Origin: Nocardiopsis alborubida
GTDB lineage: Bacteria; Actinomycetota; Actinomycetes; Streptosporangiales; Streptosporangiaceae
Direction of reading: 5' to 3'
DNA: 64,000 nucleotides
Assembly: GCF_012396365.1 (NCBI RefSeq)
Contig: NZ_JAAXPG010000006.1
Coordinates: forward strand, 186,001-250,000
Made by a program: the position numbers and the translations under genes. This document shows positions 38,777-48,424 of this stretch, piece by piece. Position 1 is the stretch's first letter. Each line of letters begins with the position of its first letter. Under the pieces are notes generated by a model. It was not told the origin of the DNA, made no database searches, and was given only the letters and a program-made list of their open reading frames with translations.

Positions 38777-40228
38777 ATGGCGCACCACGCTTCCGACACA
38801 CCGTCCGGCCCCGCACCCGAGGGCGCGCCCATGGAGGGGCGCCGGGTCTGCGTCGCGGGCCTGGGCGTGTCCGGGCCCCCCGTGGCCAGGGCGCTCCTGG
38901 CCCGCGGGGCCCGCGTGACGGTCGTCGACGGCCGCGACGACGACACCGTCCGCCCGGTGGCAGACCGGCTCCGGGCGGAGGGCGCCGAGGTGGTCCTTGG
39001 CGCCACCCCGCTGCCCGGGGACTGCGACCTGGTCGTCACCTCACCCGGCTGGCGCCCCGACTCCCCGCTGCTGGTCCGGGCCGCCGAGGCCGGGATCGAG
39101 GTCATCGGCGACGTCGAACTCGCCTGGCGGCTCAAGCCCGCCGACCAGGTGTGGCTGGCCGTGACCGGCACCAACGGCAAGACCACCACCGTGCGCATGC
39201 TGGAGGCGATGCTCCGTGCGGACGGCCGCGACGCGCTCGCCGTCGGCAACGTCGGCACCCCGGTCGTGGAGGCGGTCCAGCCCGACTCCGAGGGCCGCGT
39301 CCGCGAGGTCCTGGCCGTGGAGCTGTCCAGCTTCCAACTGCACTGGTCCTCCAGCCTGCGCCCGCACGCCGCGACCGTCCTCAACATCGCCTCCGACCAC
39401 CTGGACTGGCACGGCGGTCTGGAGCCCTACGCCCGCGCCAAGGGCCGGGTCTACGCGCCCGGGACCGTCCGCGTCGTCAACACCGCCGACGCCTGGTCGG
39501 CGCGCCTGGCCGAGGAGGACGGCGACCCGCACACGCCGCTGGTCGGCTTCCGCCTGGACACGCCCCGCGCGGGCGAGGTCGGCGTGGTCGAGGACCTGCT
39601 GGTGGACCGGGCCTTCGTCGAGGACCCGCACAGCAGCGCCGAGGAACTGGCCACGCTCTCCGACGTGCGCCCGGCCGCGCCGCACAACGTCGCCAACGCC
39701 CTGGCCGCCGCCGCGCTGGCCCGCTCGGTGGGCGTGTACCCCGGTTCGGTCCGGGCCGGGCTGACCGCCTTCGAGCCCGAGCCGCACCGCATCGCCCTCG
39801 TGGCCTCGGCGGGAGGCGTGGACTACGTGGACGACTCCAAGGCCACCAACCCGCACGCCGCCGCCGCGTCCCTGGGCGCCTACCCGTCCGTGGTCTGGAT
39901 CGCGGGCGGCCTGCTCAAGGGCGCCGAGGTCGACGACCTGGCCGCGATGGCCGCCGACCGCCTGCGCGGCGCCGTGCTCATCGGCGCCGACCGCGCCCGG
40001 CTGCGCGAGGCCCTGGCCGAACGCGCCCCCGGGGTGCCGGTGCTGGAGGTCGAGGGTCCCGCCGAGGGGGACCGCACCGTCATGGACGCGGTGGTCGCCG
40101 CCGCCGCCTCCCTGGCCGGGGAGGGGGACACCGTGCTGCTGGCGCCCGCGGCCGCCTCCATGGATATGTTCACCGACTACCACGAGCGGGGTCGCCTCTT
40201 CGCCGAGGCCGTGCGCCGCTTGCTCTGA
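38777..40228 (+). CDS. murD: UDP-N-acetylmuramoylalanine--D-glutamate ligase
   Basis: Adds D-glutamate to UDP-MurNAc-L-Ala. The 483-residue protein has the N-terminal Rossmann part (RRVCVAGLGVSGPPVARALL), VVTSPGWRPDSPLL, the ATP loop VTGTNGKTTTVRML, ELSSFQLHW, NIASDHLDWHG, and the C-terminal YVDDSKATNPHAA. ATG 38777 is preceded by GAGGTAGGC. Its last codons precede a 166-base gap before ftsW, a modest break within an otherwise tight murF-to-murC run. Confidence 0.96.
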   Translation: MAHHASDTPSGPAPEGAPMEGRRVCVAGLGVSGPPVARALLARGARVTVVDGRDDDTVRPVADRLRAEGAEVVLGATPLPGDCDLVVTSPGWRPDSPLLVRAAEAGIEVIGDVELAWRLKPADQVWLAVTGTNGKTTTVRMLEAMLRADGRDALAVGNVGTPVVEAVQPDSEGRVREVLAVELSSFQLHWSSSLRPHAATVLNIASDHLDWHGGLEPYARAKGRVYAPGTVRVVNTADAWSARLAEEDGDPHTPLVGFRLDTPRAGEVGVVEDLLVDRAFVEDPHSSAEELATLSDVRPAAPHNVANALAAAALARSVGVYPGSVRAGLTAFEPEPHRIALVASAGGVDYVDDSKATNPHAAAASLGAYPSVVWIAGGLLKGAEVDDLAAMAADRLRGAVLIGADRARLREALAERAPGVPVLEVEGPAEGDRTVMDAVVAAAASLAGEGDTVLLAPAAASMDMFTDYHERGRLFAEAVRRLL

Positions 40229-40394
40229 GTGACGTAACACCGCCCGTGCGTGACAGAATGCGCGCGGGCGGCCCCCACTGTGCCCTCCGCCACGCCACGG
40301 GCCGCCAAAGATGGCCAACACGCGCGAAATGTCCACGGCTTCCCACCCGCCGGTACGCCAGTATTGAGGCGCGAATTTCGTGCGGAGGGTGTGG

Positions 40395-41825
40395 ATGGCG
40401 GCGACGACGGCGGTTCCCGGGGCGACCCGGTCCAAGGTGCGCGCGGCGGCGGGCGGGCGCGAGCGCGCCCTGTGGCGCGAGTGGGTCCGCCTGCTGGACC
40501 GGCCGCTCACCTCGTACTACCTGATCCTGGGTACCTCGGTCCTGCTCATCGCGCTGGGCCTGATGATGGTGCTGTCCTCCACGATGGTCAACTCCATCGA
40601 CGAGACCGGCTCGGCCTTCTCGATGTTCCAGCAGCAGCTGGTCTCGGCCGCCCTCGGCCTGCCGCTGATGCTCCTCGCCTCCCACCTGCCCCAGCGGATC
40701 TTCCGGCTGGTCGGCTACCCGGCGATGATCGTCTCGGCGGCACTGCTGCTGCTCACCGTCTTCCAGGGCGTGGAGGTCAACGGCGCCACCCGCTGGCTGG
40801 ACCTGGGCGGCCTGGTCATCCAGCCCTCCGAACCGGCCAAGCTCGCCTTCGCCCTGTGGGGCGCCAACATCCTGGCCCGCAAGGAGGAGCTGCGCGAGCT
40901 CACCGAGTGGCGGCACCTGCTCATCCCGCTGCTGCCCGGATGCGGCCTGCTGGTCCTGCTGGTGCTGATGGGCTCCAACCTGTCCACGGGCCTGGTGTTC
41001 CTGGTCACCTTCCTGGGCCTGCTGTGGGTGGTCGGCGCGCCCGGCAGGCTCTTCGGGGCCATGTTCGGCCTGGTCCTGGGACTGGCCGCCATCGCCATCG
41101 CCATCGAGCCCTACCGCATGGCGCGCGTCACCTCCTTCCTGGACCCCGAGGCCGACCCCCTGGGTTCGGGCATGCAGTCGCTGCACAGCCTCTACGCCCT
41201 GGGCACCGGCGGGATCCTCGGCGTCGGCATCGGTGAGAGTCGTGAGAAGTGGGGCTTCCTGCCCTTCGCCGAGTCCGACTTCGTCTTCGCCATCATCGGC
41301 GAGGAGTTCGGCCTCATCGGCACCCTGCTCATGCTCGTCCTGTTCGGCATGCTCGGCTACGCCGGTCTGCGCGTGGCCTTCCGCGTCAAGGAGCCCTTCC
41401 CCCGCCTGGCCTCCTTCGCCATCGTCGCCTGGATCATGGGCCAGGCCATGATCAACATGGGCGCCGTCATCGGGCTGCTGCCCGTCACCGGCGTCCCGCT
41501 GCCCCTGGTCTCCTACGGGGGCTCGTCCCTGGTGACCACCATGGTGGCCCTGGGCGTGCTGCTGGCGCTGGCCAAGACCGAGCCCGAGGCGCGCAAGGCG
41601 CTGGAGGCCCGGGGTCCCAGTCGGGTGCAAAGGGCTCTAAGCTGGCTGGGCCTGGACAACATCGCCGCCTCGGTCAGCAACCTCGGCGGCGCGGCGGCGT
41701 CCGGGCGACCCACCACGGCACGCGGCCCACGCACGGCGGGCGCCCGCGGTGGCAGGACAACGGCCAAGCACAGGAGCGGACCGGTCCCGGCGGGTGACCG
41801 GCCAAGGAGGAATCGGCGACGATGA
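40395..41825 (+). CDS. ftsW: Septal peptidoglycan glycosyltransferase FtsW (SEDS family)
   Basis: Polymerises lipid II at the septum together with FtsI. The 476-residue protein has about ten membrane segments. SEDS signatures visible include NGATRWLDLGGLVIQPSEPAKLA, TSFLDPEADPLGSGMQSLHSL, FLPFAESDFVFAIIGEEFG and the C-terminal PVTGVPLPLVSYGGSSL. A basic Gly/Ala/Arg tail of about 70 residues follows the last segment. ATG 40395 is chosen because GGAGG lies six bases upstream; earlier in-frame GTGs overlap it. murG begins inside its stop codon (ATGA). Confidence 0.95.
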   Translation: MAATTAVPGATRSKVRAAAGGRERALWREWVRLLDRPLTSYYLILGTSVLLIALGLMMVLSSTMVNSIDETGSAFSMFQQQLVSAALGLPLMLLASHLPQRIFRLVGYPAMIVSAALLLLTVFQGVEVNGATRWLDLGGLVIQPSEPAKLAFALWGANILARKEELRELTEWRHLLIPLLPGCGLLVLLVLMGSNLSTGLVFLVTFLGLLWVVGAPGRLFGAMFGLVLGLAAIAIAIEPYRMARVTSFLDPEADPLGSGMQSLHSLYALGTGGILGVGIGESREKWGFLPFAESDFVFAIIGEEFGLIGTLLMLVLFGMLGYAGLRVAFRVKEPFPRLASFAIVAWIMGQAMINMGAVIGLLPVTGVPLPLVSYGGSSLVTTMVALGVLLALAKTEPEARKALEARGPSRVQRALSWLGLDNIAASVSNLGGAAASGRPTTARGPRTAGARGGRTTAKHRSGPVPAGDRPRRNRRR

Positions 41826-42982
41826 GGGTAGCCCTCGCCGGAGGCGGCACGGCCGGGCATATCGAGCCCGCACTCTCCCTTGCGGACGCGCTGCGGCGCA
41901 TGGACCCCAGCACGGAGATCCTCTGCCTGGGCACCGAGCGGGGCCTGGAGACCCGTCTGGTGCCCATGCGCGGCTACGAGCTGGGCATCATCCCGGCCGT
42001 CCCCCTGCCGCGCAGGCTCACCCCGCAGCTGCTCAGCGTGCCCGGCAAGCTCGCGGGCGCCCTCAGCGCGGCCGGTGAGCACCTGGACCGCCTCCAGGCC
42101 GACATCATCGTCGGTTTCGGCGGCTACGTGGCCACGCCCGGCTACCTGGCCGCCCGCCGCAGGCGCATCCCCATCGTCGTCCACGAGGCCAACCCCCTGC
42201 CGGGCCTGGCCAACCGGCTGGGCGCGCGCCTGACCCCGCACGTGTTCACCGGCCACCCCCACACCCAGATCCGCAACGGCCGCTTCGTGGGCATCCCGCT
42301 GCGCCAGCAGATCACCTCGCTCGACCGGCTGGCCATGGGAGACAAGGCCCGCACCTACTTCGGCCTGCGCCACGACCTGCCCACCCTGCTGATCTTCGGC
42401 GGCTCCCAGGGCGCCCAGCGCATCAACGAGACCGCCTACGCCGCCCGCGACGCCTTCCGCGACAGCGGTGTCCAGGTCCTGCACGTGGTCGGCCCCAAGA
42501 ACGCCGACGAGCCCCAGGACCTCACCCAGATGGGCGTCCCCTACGTCGCCGTCCCCTACGTGGACCGCATGGACATGGCCTACGCCGCCGCCGACGTGGC
42601 CATGTGCCGCTCCGGCGCGATGACCTGCGCGGAGCTGACCGCCGTCGGCCTGCCCGGCGCGTTCGTGCCGCTGGCCATCGGCAACGGCGAGCAGGCCCTC
42701 AACGCCGAACCCATCGTCCAGGCGGGCGGCGGGATGGTGGTCAACAACGCCGACGTCTCCGTCGAGTGGGTCACCCGGCAGCTCATCCCGCTGCTCACCG
42801 ACACCGACCGGGTCGTGGCCATGTCCGAGGCGGCCGCCCGGATGGGCCGCCGCGACGCCGACATGGAACTGGCCCGCGAGGTCACGGCCATCGCCCGCGG
42901 CGACAAACCCACGCCCGACATGCCCGTGCCCGAGGACGACGGCGACGAGGCCTTCTACGACGACGGGAAGGACACCCGATGA
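41822..42982 (+). CDS. murG: UDP-GlcNAc:lipid I N-acetylglucosaminyltransferase
   Basis: Makes lipid II by adding GlcNAc to lipid I on the inner face of the membrane (386 residues). The GT-B fold has the N-terminal Gly-rich loop ALAGGGTAGHIEPAL, GFGGYVATPGYLAA, VHEANPLPGLAN, the C-terminal donor loop IFGGSQGAQRIN and CRSGAMTCAELTAVGLP. An acidic tail ends the protein. ATG 41822 overlaps the ftsW stop, and its TGA overlaps the murC ATG. Confidence 0.96.
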   Translation: MRVALAGGGTAGHIEPALSLADALRRMDPSTEILCLGTERGLETRLVPMRGYELGIIPAVPLPRRLTPQLLSVPGKLAGALSAAGEHLDRLQADIIVGFGGYVATPGYLAARRRRIPIVVHEANPLPGLANRLGARLTPHVFTGHPHTQIRNGRFVGIPLRQQITSLDRLAMGDKARTYFGLRHDLPTLLIFGGSQGAQRINETAYAARDAFRDSGVQVLHVVGPKNADEPQDLTQMGVPYVAVPYVDRMDMAYAAADVAMCRSGAMTCAELTAVGLPGAFVPLAIGNGEQALNAEPIVQAGGGMVVNNADVSVEWVTRQLIPLLTDTDRVVAMSEAAARMGRRDADMELAREVTAIARGDKPTPDMPVPEDDGDEAFYDDGKDTR

Positions 42983-44439
42983 GCCTGGTGCGGCAGACCG
43001 AGCCGGTGCCCGTGGACAAGCTGGGCCGTACCCACTTCATCGGCCTGGGCGGGGCGGGCATGTCCGGCATCGCCCGAGTCCTGCTCCAGTCGGGAGTGGA
43101 GGTCTCGGGCAGCGACGCCCGCGACAGCGACACCCTGCGTGAACTGGAGCAGATGGGCGCCGACGTCCACGTGGGGCACGCCGCCGAGAACCTCGGCACG
43201 GCGGAGACCCTGGTGGTCTCCTCCGCCATCCGCGAGGACAACCCCGAACTGGCCGAGGCGCGCCGCCGCGGCCTGCGGGTGCTGCCCCGGGCCGCGGCCC
43301 TGGGCGCGCTGCTGCTGGGTCGCGAGGGCGTCGCCGTCTCGGGCACCCACGGCAAGACCACCACCACGTCCATGGTCGCGGTGGTGCTCCAGCACGTGGG
43401 CGCCGACCCCGGCTACGTCATCGGCGGCAAGCTGGTCACCACCGGCCTGGGCGCCGACGCCGGCATCGGCGAGGTCATCGCGGTGGAGGCCGACGAGAGC
43501 GACGGCTCCTTCCTCATGCTCTCCCCCAAGATCGCCGTGGTCACCAACGTCGAGGCCGACCACCTGGACAACTACAGCGGCATCGAGGAGATCCACGCCA
43601 ACTTCGCCTCGTTCGTCGACCGGGTCGAGCGCACGCTCGTCGTGGGCGTGGACGACCCCGGCGCCCGCCGGGTGGCCGAGCTGGCCCGCGAGCGCGGCAA
43701 ACGGGTGCTCACCTACGGCGAGGCCGAGGACGCCGACTACCGCGTCACCCGGGTGCGCGCCCGCGGCTTCACCACCGAGTTCACCATCCGCACCGCGGGC
43801 GGGGAGCCCGTGGACGGCCAGCTCGCCGTCCCGGGCCGCCACAACGTGCTCAACGCGGCCGCGGCCGTCGCGGTCGCCGACGAGCTGGGCCACGACCTGG
43901 AGGTGGCGGTGGAGGGCATCGCCGACTTCGCCGGCGCCGCGCGCCGCTTCGAGCCCAAGGGCGAGGCGGGGGGAGTGGCCGTCTACGACAGCTACGCCCA
44001 CCACCCCACCGAGATCGAGGCCGACCTGCGCGCGACCCGGGCGGCGCTGGAGTCCCTGGCCGAGGAGGCGCGCGAGGCCGGTCGGGAGCACGCCGGGGGC
44101 AGGGTCCTGGCCCTGTTCCAGCCCCACCTGTACAGCCGCACCCGCATCTTCGCCGAGGAGTTCGCCGCCGCGCTGAGCCTGGCCGACGAGGTCGTGGTCA
44201 CCGAGGTCTACGCGGCCCGCGAGGACCCCGAGCCCGGGGTCACCGGCGAGCTGATCACCTCCCGTGTCGCGCACGACCGCGTGCGGTACGTACCCGGCCG
44301 CGACGAGGCCGTGCGCCGGGCGGCCGAGCTGGCCCGCCCCGGCGACATCGTGCTCACCATGGGCGCCGGCGACGTCACCGAGCTGGGCCCGCGCATCGTC
44401 GAGGCGCTCGCCGAGAGGGCCGACGGCACCGGGAACTGA
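42979..44439 (+). CDS. murC: UDP-N-acetylmuramate--L-alanine ligase
   Basis: Adds L-Ala to UDP-MurNAc, the first stem-peptide step. The 486-residue protein shows THFIGLGGAGMSGIARVL, SSAIREDNPEL, the ATP loop VSGTHGKTTTTSM, EADESDGSFL, NVEADHLDNY, and the C-terminal DSYAHHPTEIEADL and LFQPHLYSRT. ATG 42979 overlaps the murG stop. Its place between murG and ftsQ is the arrangement of many bacteria; from memory it is missing here in Streptomyces, where murC lies elsewhere. Confidence 0.96.
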   Translation: MSLVRQTEPVPVDKLGRTHFIGLGGAGMSGIARVLLQSGVEVSGSDARDSDTLRELEQMGADVHVGHAAENLGTAETLVVSSAIREDNPELAEARRRGLRVLPRAAALGALLLGREGVAVSGTHGKTTTTSMVAVVLQHVGADPGYVIGGKLVTTGLGADAGIGEVIAVEADESDGSFLMLSPKIAVVTNVEADHLDNYSGIEEIHANFASFVDRVERTLVVGVDDPGARRVAELARERGKRVLTYGEAEDADYRVTRVRARGFTTEFTIRTAGGEPVDGQLAVPGRHNVLNAAAAVAVADELGHDLEVAVEGIADFAGAARRFEPKGEAGGVAVYDSYAHHPTEIEADLRATRAALESLAEEAREAGREHAGGRVLALFQPHLYSRTRIFAEEFAAALSLADEVVVTEVYAAREDPEPGVTGELITSRVAHDRVRYVPGRDEAVRRAAELARPGDIVLTMGAGDVTELGPRIVEALAERADGTGN

Positions 44440-44496
44440 GGCGGGAGCGGCGGACGACGGGGGAAACGGACGAGCAGACACACGGAAGGGGCGTAG

Positions 44497-45225
44497 GTGG
44501 TCGCTGGGCAGGAGGAGGCCGCTGAACAGGCGGTGCCGCGCAAGCGGTCCGATCCCTGGAAGTTCGCCTTCGTGGCTCTGCTGGTGGTCGCCCTGGTCTG
44601 CGTGGTCGCCTGGCTGCTGCTCGGCTCCCGCCTGCTCGTGGTCCGCGACGTCGCGGTCACCGGCCTGGACCGGATCCCCTCCGAGGAGGTGGTCGCGGCA
44701 GTGGGCGTGGCCACCGGGACACCCCTGATCAGGGTCGACCTCGACCGGAGCGTGGAGCGGGCCGAGGCGCTGCCCCTGGTGGAGTCGGCCACGGTCAGCC
44801 GCGGCTGGCCCGCCACCCTGGAGGTCGAGGTGGTCGAACGCCAGCCGCTGCTGGCCGTCCGGGTGGGGGAGGACTACCGGCTGGTCGACGCCGACGGCGT
44901 GCGCATCGAGGACGCGTCGAGCCTTCCCGACGCCTACCCGCTGGTCCGCGTCACCGGGGAGGTCGAGGGCAACGAGGCCGTCGCCGCGGCCGCCGACATC
45001 GTCGAACGGGCACCGGACTCCCTCCTCTCCCGGATCCGGCTCATCGACGCCACCGACCCCGAGGCGATCACCGTCGAACTCGCCGAGGACGCCCGCGTCG
45101 AGTGGGGCTCGCCCGAGGAGACCGCGCGCAAGAGCGACGTCCTGCGGGTGCTCATCGGTGAACACCCGCCGCAGGAGGACCGCGTCTACGACGTGTCCGC
45201 GCCCGACCTCGCGGTCGTGAGGTGA
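44497..45225 (+). CDS. ftsQ: Cell division protein FtsQ
   Basis: Bitopic division protein (242 residues) that bridges early and late divisome parts with FtsB/FtsL. A cytoplasmic tail rich in acidic and basic residues is followed by a membrane segment at about 22-42, then the POTRA domain from residue 47 (LLVVRDVAVTGLDRIPSEEVVAAVG) and the FtsQ domain with VSRGWPATLEVEVVERQPL. GTG 44497 is preceded by GGAAGGGGCGTAG. A strong hairpin downstream separates it from ftsZ. Confidence 0.93.
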   Translation: MVAGQEEAAEQAVPRKRSDPWKFAFVALLVVALVCVVAWLLLGSRLLVVRDVAVTGLDRIPSEEVVAAVGVATGTPLIRVDLDRSVERAEALPLVESATVSRGWPATLEVEVVERQPLLAVRVGEDYRLVDADGVRIEDASSLPDAYPLVRVTGEVEGNEAVAAAADIVERAPDSLLSRIRLIDATDPEAITVELAEDARVEWGSPEETARKSDVLRVLIGEHPPQEDRVYDVSAPDLAVVR

Positions 45226-45272
45226 AGCGTTCCCAGACACCAGACACAGGAAAGGGAAGGGGCGGGGGCCGG

Positions 45273-45301
45273 GCCGGAGGGTCCCGGCGGGACCCTCCGG
45301 C
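45273..45301 (+). terminator. Putative terminator between ftsQ and ftsZ
   Basis: GCCGGAGGGTCCC and GGGACCCTCCGGC form a perfect 13-bp stem with a GGC loop, 48 bases after the ftsQ stop. No U-run follows. The remaining 393 bases to ftsZ contain a TAGGCT -10-like hexamer at 45369-45374 and an A+T-richer stretch at about 45418-45465, a plausible site for ftsZ promoters, but nothing decisive. Confidence 0.6.
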
Positions 45302-45694
45302 GGCCTGCGCGGACATTCCAGACGCGACGCGCCGAGGGCGCACATCGCTTCCCCGTGTTGTGCGCCGTTAGGCTGAACTCGTCATCGGTTGCCCGTGGTC
45401 GGCGGTCCGCTTACTGTCGGGAAACACAACCGAACGTCAACAAAGCACCAGAACAGGCTTTTCGGGTACGCGGGAACCGTTCCGCCCCACGGCGGACCGC
45501 ACCAGCCCTCCCCGGGCGGGTGGACGGAGGCTCCGGCGGTCCGGGGTCCCCCGGTCACGGCGTCGTGGACGACCCGTCGGGGAACCCGAAACGCACACTG
45601 TAGAACCGGATGCCGGACCAACGGCGCCTCCGGTGGCGCACAGCCACCGGTCGCGGTGACGGAACGGCGTAAGCGAGCGGAAAGGCCCCTCGTC

Positions 45695-47191
45695 GTGGCA
45701 GCACCGCAGAACTACCTCGCGGTCATCAAAGTCGTCGGCATCGGCGGCGGCGGTGTCAACGCCGTCAACCGAATGATCGAAGAGGGGCTCAAGGGCGTCG
45801 AGTTCATCGCCATCAACACTGACGCCCAGGCGCTGCTGATGAGTGACGCAGACGTCAAGCTGGACGTCGGGCGCGAACTCACCCGCGGCCTCGGAGCCGG
45901 CGCCAACCCCGATGTCGGCCGCAAGGCGGCCGAGGACCACCGGGAGGAGATCGAGGAGGTCCTCAAGGGGGCCGACATGGTCTTCGTCACCGCTGGTGAG
46001 GGCGGTGGAACCGGAACCGGGGGCGCCCCGGTGGTGGCCAACATCGCCCGGTCCCTGGGCGCCCTGACCATCGGCGTGGTCACCCGTCCCTTCGGATTCG
46101 AGGGCAAGAGGCGGGCCACCCAAGCCGAGTCGGGGATAGCGATGCTCCGCGAGGAGGTCGACACCCTCATCGTGATCCCCAACGACCGGCTGCTGTCCAT
46201 CTCCGACCGCCAGGTCAGCGTGTTGGACGCCTTCAAGGCCGCCGACCAGGTACTCCTGTCCGGTGTGCAGGGCATCACCGATCTGATCACCACGCCGGGA
46301 CTCATCAACCTGGACTTCGCCGACGTCAAGTCGGTCATGTCCGGGGCGGGATCGGCGCTCATGGGCATCGGGTCGGCACGCGGGGACGACCGGGCGGTCG
46401 CGGCGGCGGAGATGGCGATCTCCTCACCACTTCTGGAAGCGAGTATCGACGGGGCCCACGGCGTGCTGCTGTCCATCCAGGGCGGCTCCGACCTGGGGCT
46501 CTTCGAGATCAACGAGGCGGCGCAGCTCGTCGCGAACTCGGCGGCGCCCGAGGCCAACATCATCTTCGGCGCCGTCATCGACGACGCCCTGGGCGACGAG
46601 GTGAGGGTCACCGTCATCGCGGCCGGCTTCGACGAACCGGAGGGCGTGCTCCCGGTGGTGCGGGAGCGCCAGCCGGTGGACCCTCCTGAGGCCGCCGCCC
46701 CCAAGGCAGGCATCACGTCCGGCAGGGAGGAACGGACCGCTCCGGCGGCGCCCGCCTCCGCGGACGCGAGCGGGGCGTCGGCCGCCAACATGCCGTGGAT
46801 CACACCGTCCCGTCCGGCCGAGTCCGCCCCGGAGCCACAGTGGACGCCGCCGGCGCCCCAGACTCCGCCGGTCCAGCAGCCGGTCGAGGCCGAGCCCGCC
46901 CACCAGGAGCAGTACACCCAGGCAGCTCCGGCCGAGCCGGGCCCGACACAGCAGACCCCGTCCCACGGCACGTCCGCCTTCCAGGCGGAGGCCCAGCCGA
47001 CCGAACCGGTTCGCGCCGAGGAGCCCGCTCCGGCCGAGGAGGAGCCCGCCGCGCGCGAGGGCGGCCACGCGGGTCACATCCACGCGGTCTCGGACGCCAC
47101 CGCCGAGCGGCGCGGGGACGTGCCCACGCCCCGGCGCCGGGTCATCTTCGACGACCCCGACGACCTCGACGTCCCGGAGTTCCTGAAGTAG
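45695..47191 (+). CDS. ftsZ: Cell division GTPase FtsZ
   Basis: Tubulin-like GTPase that builds the Z ring. The 498-residue protein begins [26 protein letters not shown]; the GTP signature GGGTGTG is at residues 103-109, and the T7-loop region [18 protein letters not shown] is intact. An unusually long Pro/Ala/Glu-rich linker of about 160 residues leads to the conserved tail [13 protein letters not shown], which binds SepF and other partners. GTG 45695 has AAAGG upstream. It has its own upstream region after a hairpin, so independent control is likely. Confidence 0.97.
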   Translation: MAAPQNYLAVIKVVGIGGGGVNAVNRMIEEGLKGVEFIAINTDAQALLMSDADVKLDVGRELTRGLGAGANPDVGRKAAEDHREEIEEVLKGADMVFVTAGEGGGTGTGGAPVVANIARSLGALTIGVVTRPFGFEGKRRATQAESGIAMLREEVDTLIVIPNDRLLSISDRQVSVLDAFKAADQVLLSGVQGITDLITTPGLINLDFADVKSVMSGAGSALMGIGSARGDDRAVAAAEMAISSPLLEASIDGAHGVLLSIQGGSDLGLFEINEAAQLVANSAAPEANIIFGAVIDDALGDEVRVTVIAAGFDEPEGVLPVVRERQPVDPPEAAAPKAGITSGREERTAPAAPASADASGASAANMPWITPSRPAESAPEPQWTPPAPQTPPVQQPVEAEPAHQEQYTQAAPAEPGPTQQTPSHGTSAFQAEAQPTEPVRAEEPAPAEEEPAAREGGHAGHIHAVSDATAERRGDVPTPRRRVIFDDPDDLDVPEFLK

Positions 47192-47194
47192 CTC

Positions 47195-47220
47195 CGACCC
47201 CGGCCCTCGGGCCGGGGTCG
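47195..47220 (+). terminator. Putative terminator after ftsZ
   Basis: CGACCCCGGCC and GGCCGGGGTCG form a perfect 11-bp stem with the loop CTCG, starting three bases after the ftsZ stop. No U-run follows. Confidence 0.6.
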
Positions 47221-47443
47221 TCGCCGCTTCCGGGGCGGTGTCCGCCCAGTCGGGGACGGTTCGGGCGGTGGTAGTGTCCTGGACCGGGGGGACGGCGAGG
47301 CGGGCCCCGCGGGAGCCCGCTCCCGCAAGGAGCCCGCGCCGGGGCCGGGATCCGGCCGTTACCGGCCGCCGGCCTCGAACGCCCGCCGGGCGACGCGGCC
47401 CGGGGATCCCCCTCCGGCAGGAGCGGGGAGGAAACACCACCGG

Positions 47444-48163
47444 ATGAGCAACGTCATCGACCTGGGCCACGGGATCCGTGCCGCCGTCACCGAACGGCAC
47501 GGAGGAGTGAGCGCCCCGCCCTACGACTCTCTCAACATGAGTCTGGGCTCGGAGGACGAGCGCGAGGCGGTGCTGGCCAACCGCAAGATCGCCGCCCGCG
47601 ACCTGGGGTTCGACGTCGACCGGGTCGTGTGGATGCACCAGGTGCACAGCGCCGACGTCCTCGTGGCCACCGGACCCGGGGGCGCGGGCACCTGCGACGG
47701 GGTGGTCACCACCCGCTCCGACCTGGTCCTGGCCTCGATGGCCGCCGACTGCCTGCCGGTCCTGGCCGCCGACGCCGAGGCCGGAGTCCTGGGCGCCGCG
47801 CACTCCGGCCGCCTGGGTACCGCGCACGGCGTGGCCGCCAACCTGGTCGCGGCGATGACCGGCCAGGGAGCCCGCGCCGACCGGATCACCGCCTACCTGG
47901 GCCCCGCCATCTGCGGCGGGTGCTACGAGGTCCCGCCCCACGTGCGCGACGAGACCGCGCTCGGGGCCCCCGAGGCCGCCTGCACCACGAGCCGGGGCAC
48001 CGCCGGAGTGGACATGCGCGCCGCCGTCACCGCCCAGCTGCGCCGGGCGGGCGTCACCGACATCCGGGCCGACGGCCGCTGCACCCTGGAGAGCCCCGAA
48101 CTGTTCTCCCACCGCGGTCAGGCGCCGACCGGCAGGTTCGCCGCCTTCCTCTGGCGCGTCTGA
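47444..48163 (+). CDS. pgeF: PgeF/YfiH-family laccase-domain protein
   Basis: Members of this family are purine nucleoside phosphorylase/deaminase-type enzymes and have been linked to correct peptidoglycan precursor editing. The 239-residue protein keeps the metal-site residues: MHQVHSADV (His), MAADCLPVLAAD (Cys) and AAHSGRLGTAHG (His; many relatives read HAGWRG here). CGGCYEVPPHV and a C-terminal DGRCTLESPELFSHRG also fit. ATG 47444 follows GGGGAGGAAACACCACCGG. It begins the ftsZ-downstream group pgeF-yggS-sepF. Confidence 0.9.
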   Translation: MSNVIDLGHGIRAAVTERHGGVSAPPYDSLNMSLGSEDEREAVLANRKIAARDLGFDVDRVVWMHQVHSADVLVATGPGGAGTCDGVVTTRSDLVLASMAADCLPVLAADAEAGVLGAAHSGRLGTAHGVAANLVAAMTGQGARADRITAYLGPAICGGCYEVPPHVRDETALGAPEAACTTSRGTAGVDMRAAVTAQLRRAGVTDIRADGRCTLESPELFSHRGQAPTGRFAAFLWRV

Positions 48164-48424
48164 ACGTCGCACCCGGCCACCAGGATGGTGTCGTGGGACC
48201 ACCGGGGCAGCCCGGTTTCCTCTTCCGCCTCCGTCATGTGCCGGGGTCCGTGCGTCTCCCGGGCGGTTCCGCGCCCGGCTGCGCCGGGCGCCACGGTGCC
48301 CCCGGCCCCGCGCCGGACGCGGGGCCCCGACGGGCCCGGCGTTCCCGAGGTCCGGGGTACCCGGGGTGACGGGGGTGTAGGAAGTAGAGCGAATGGGATC
48401 CGTCCCAGCGAAAGAAGGAGCACC

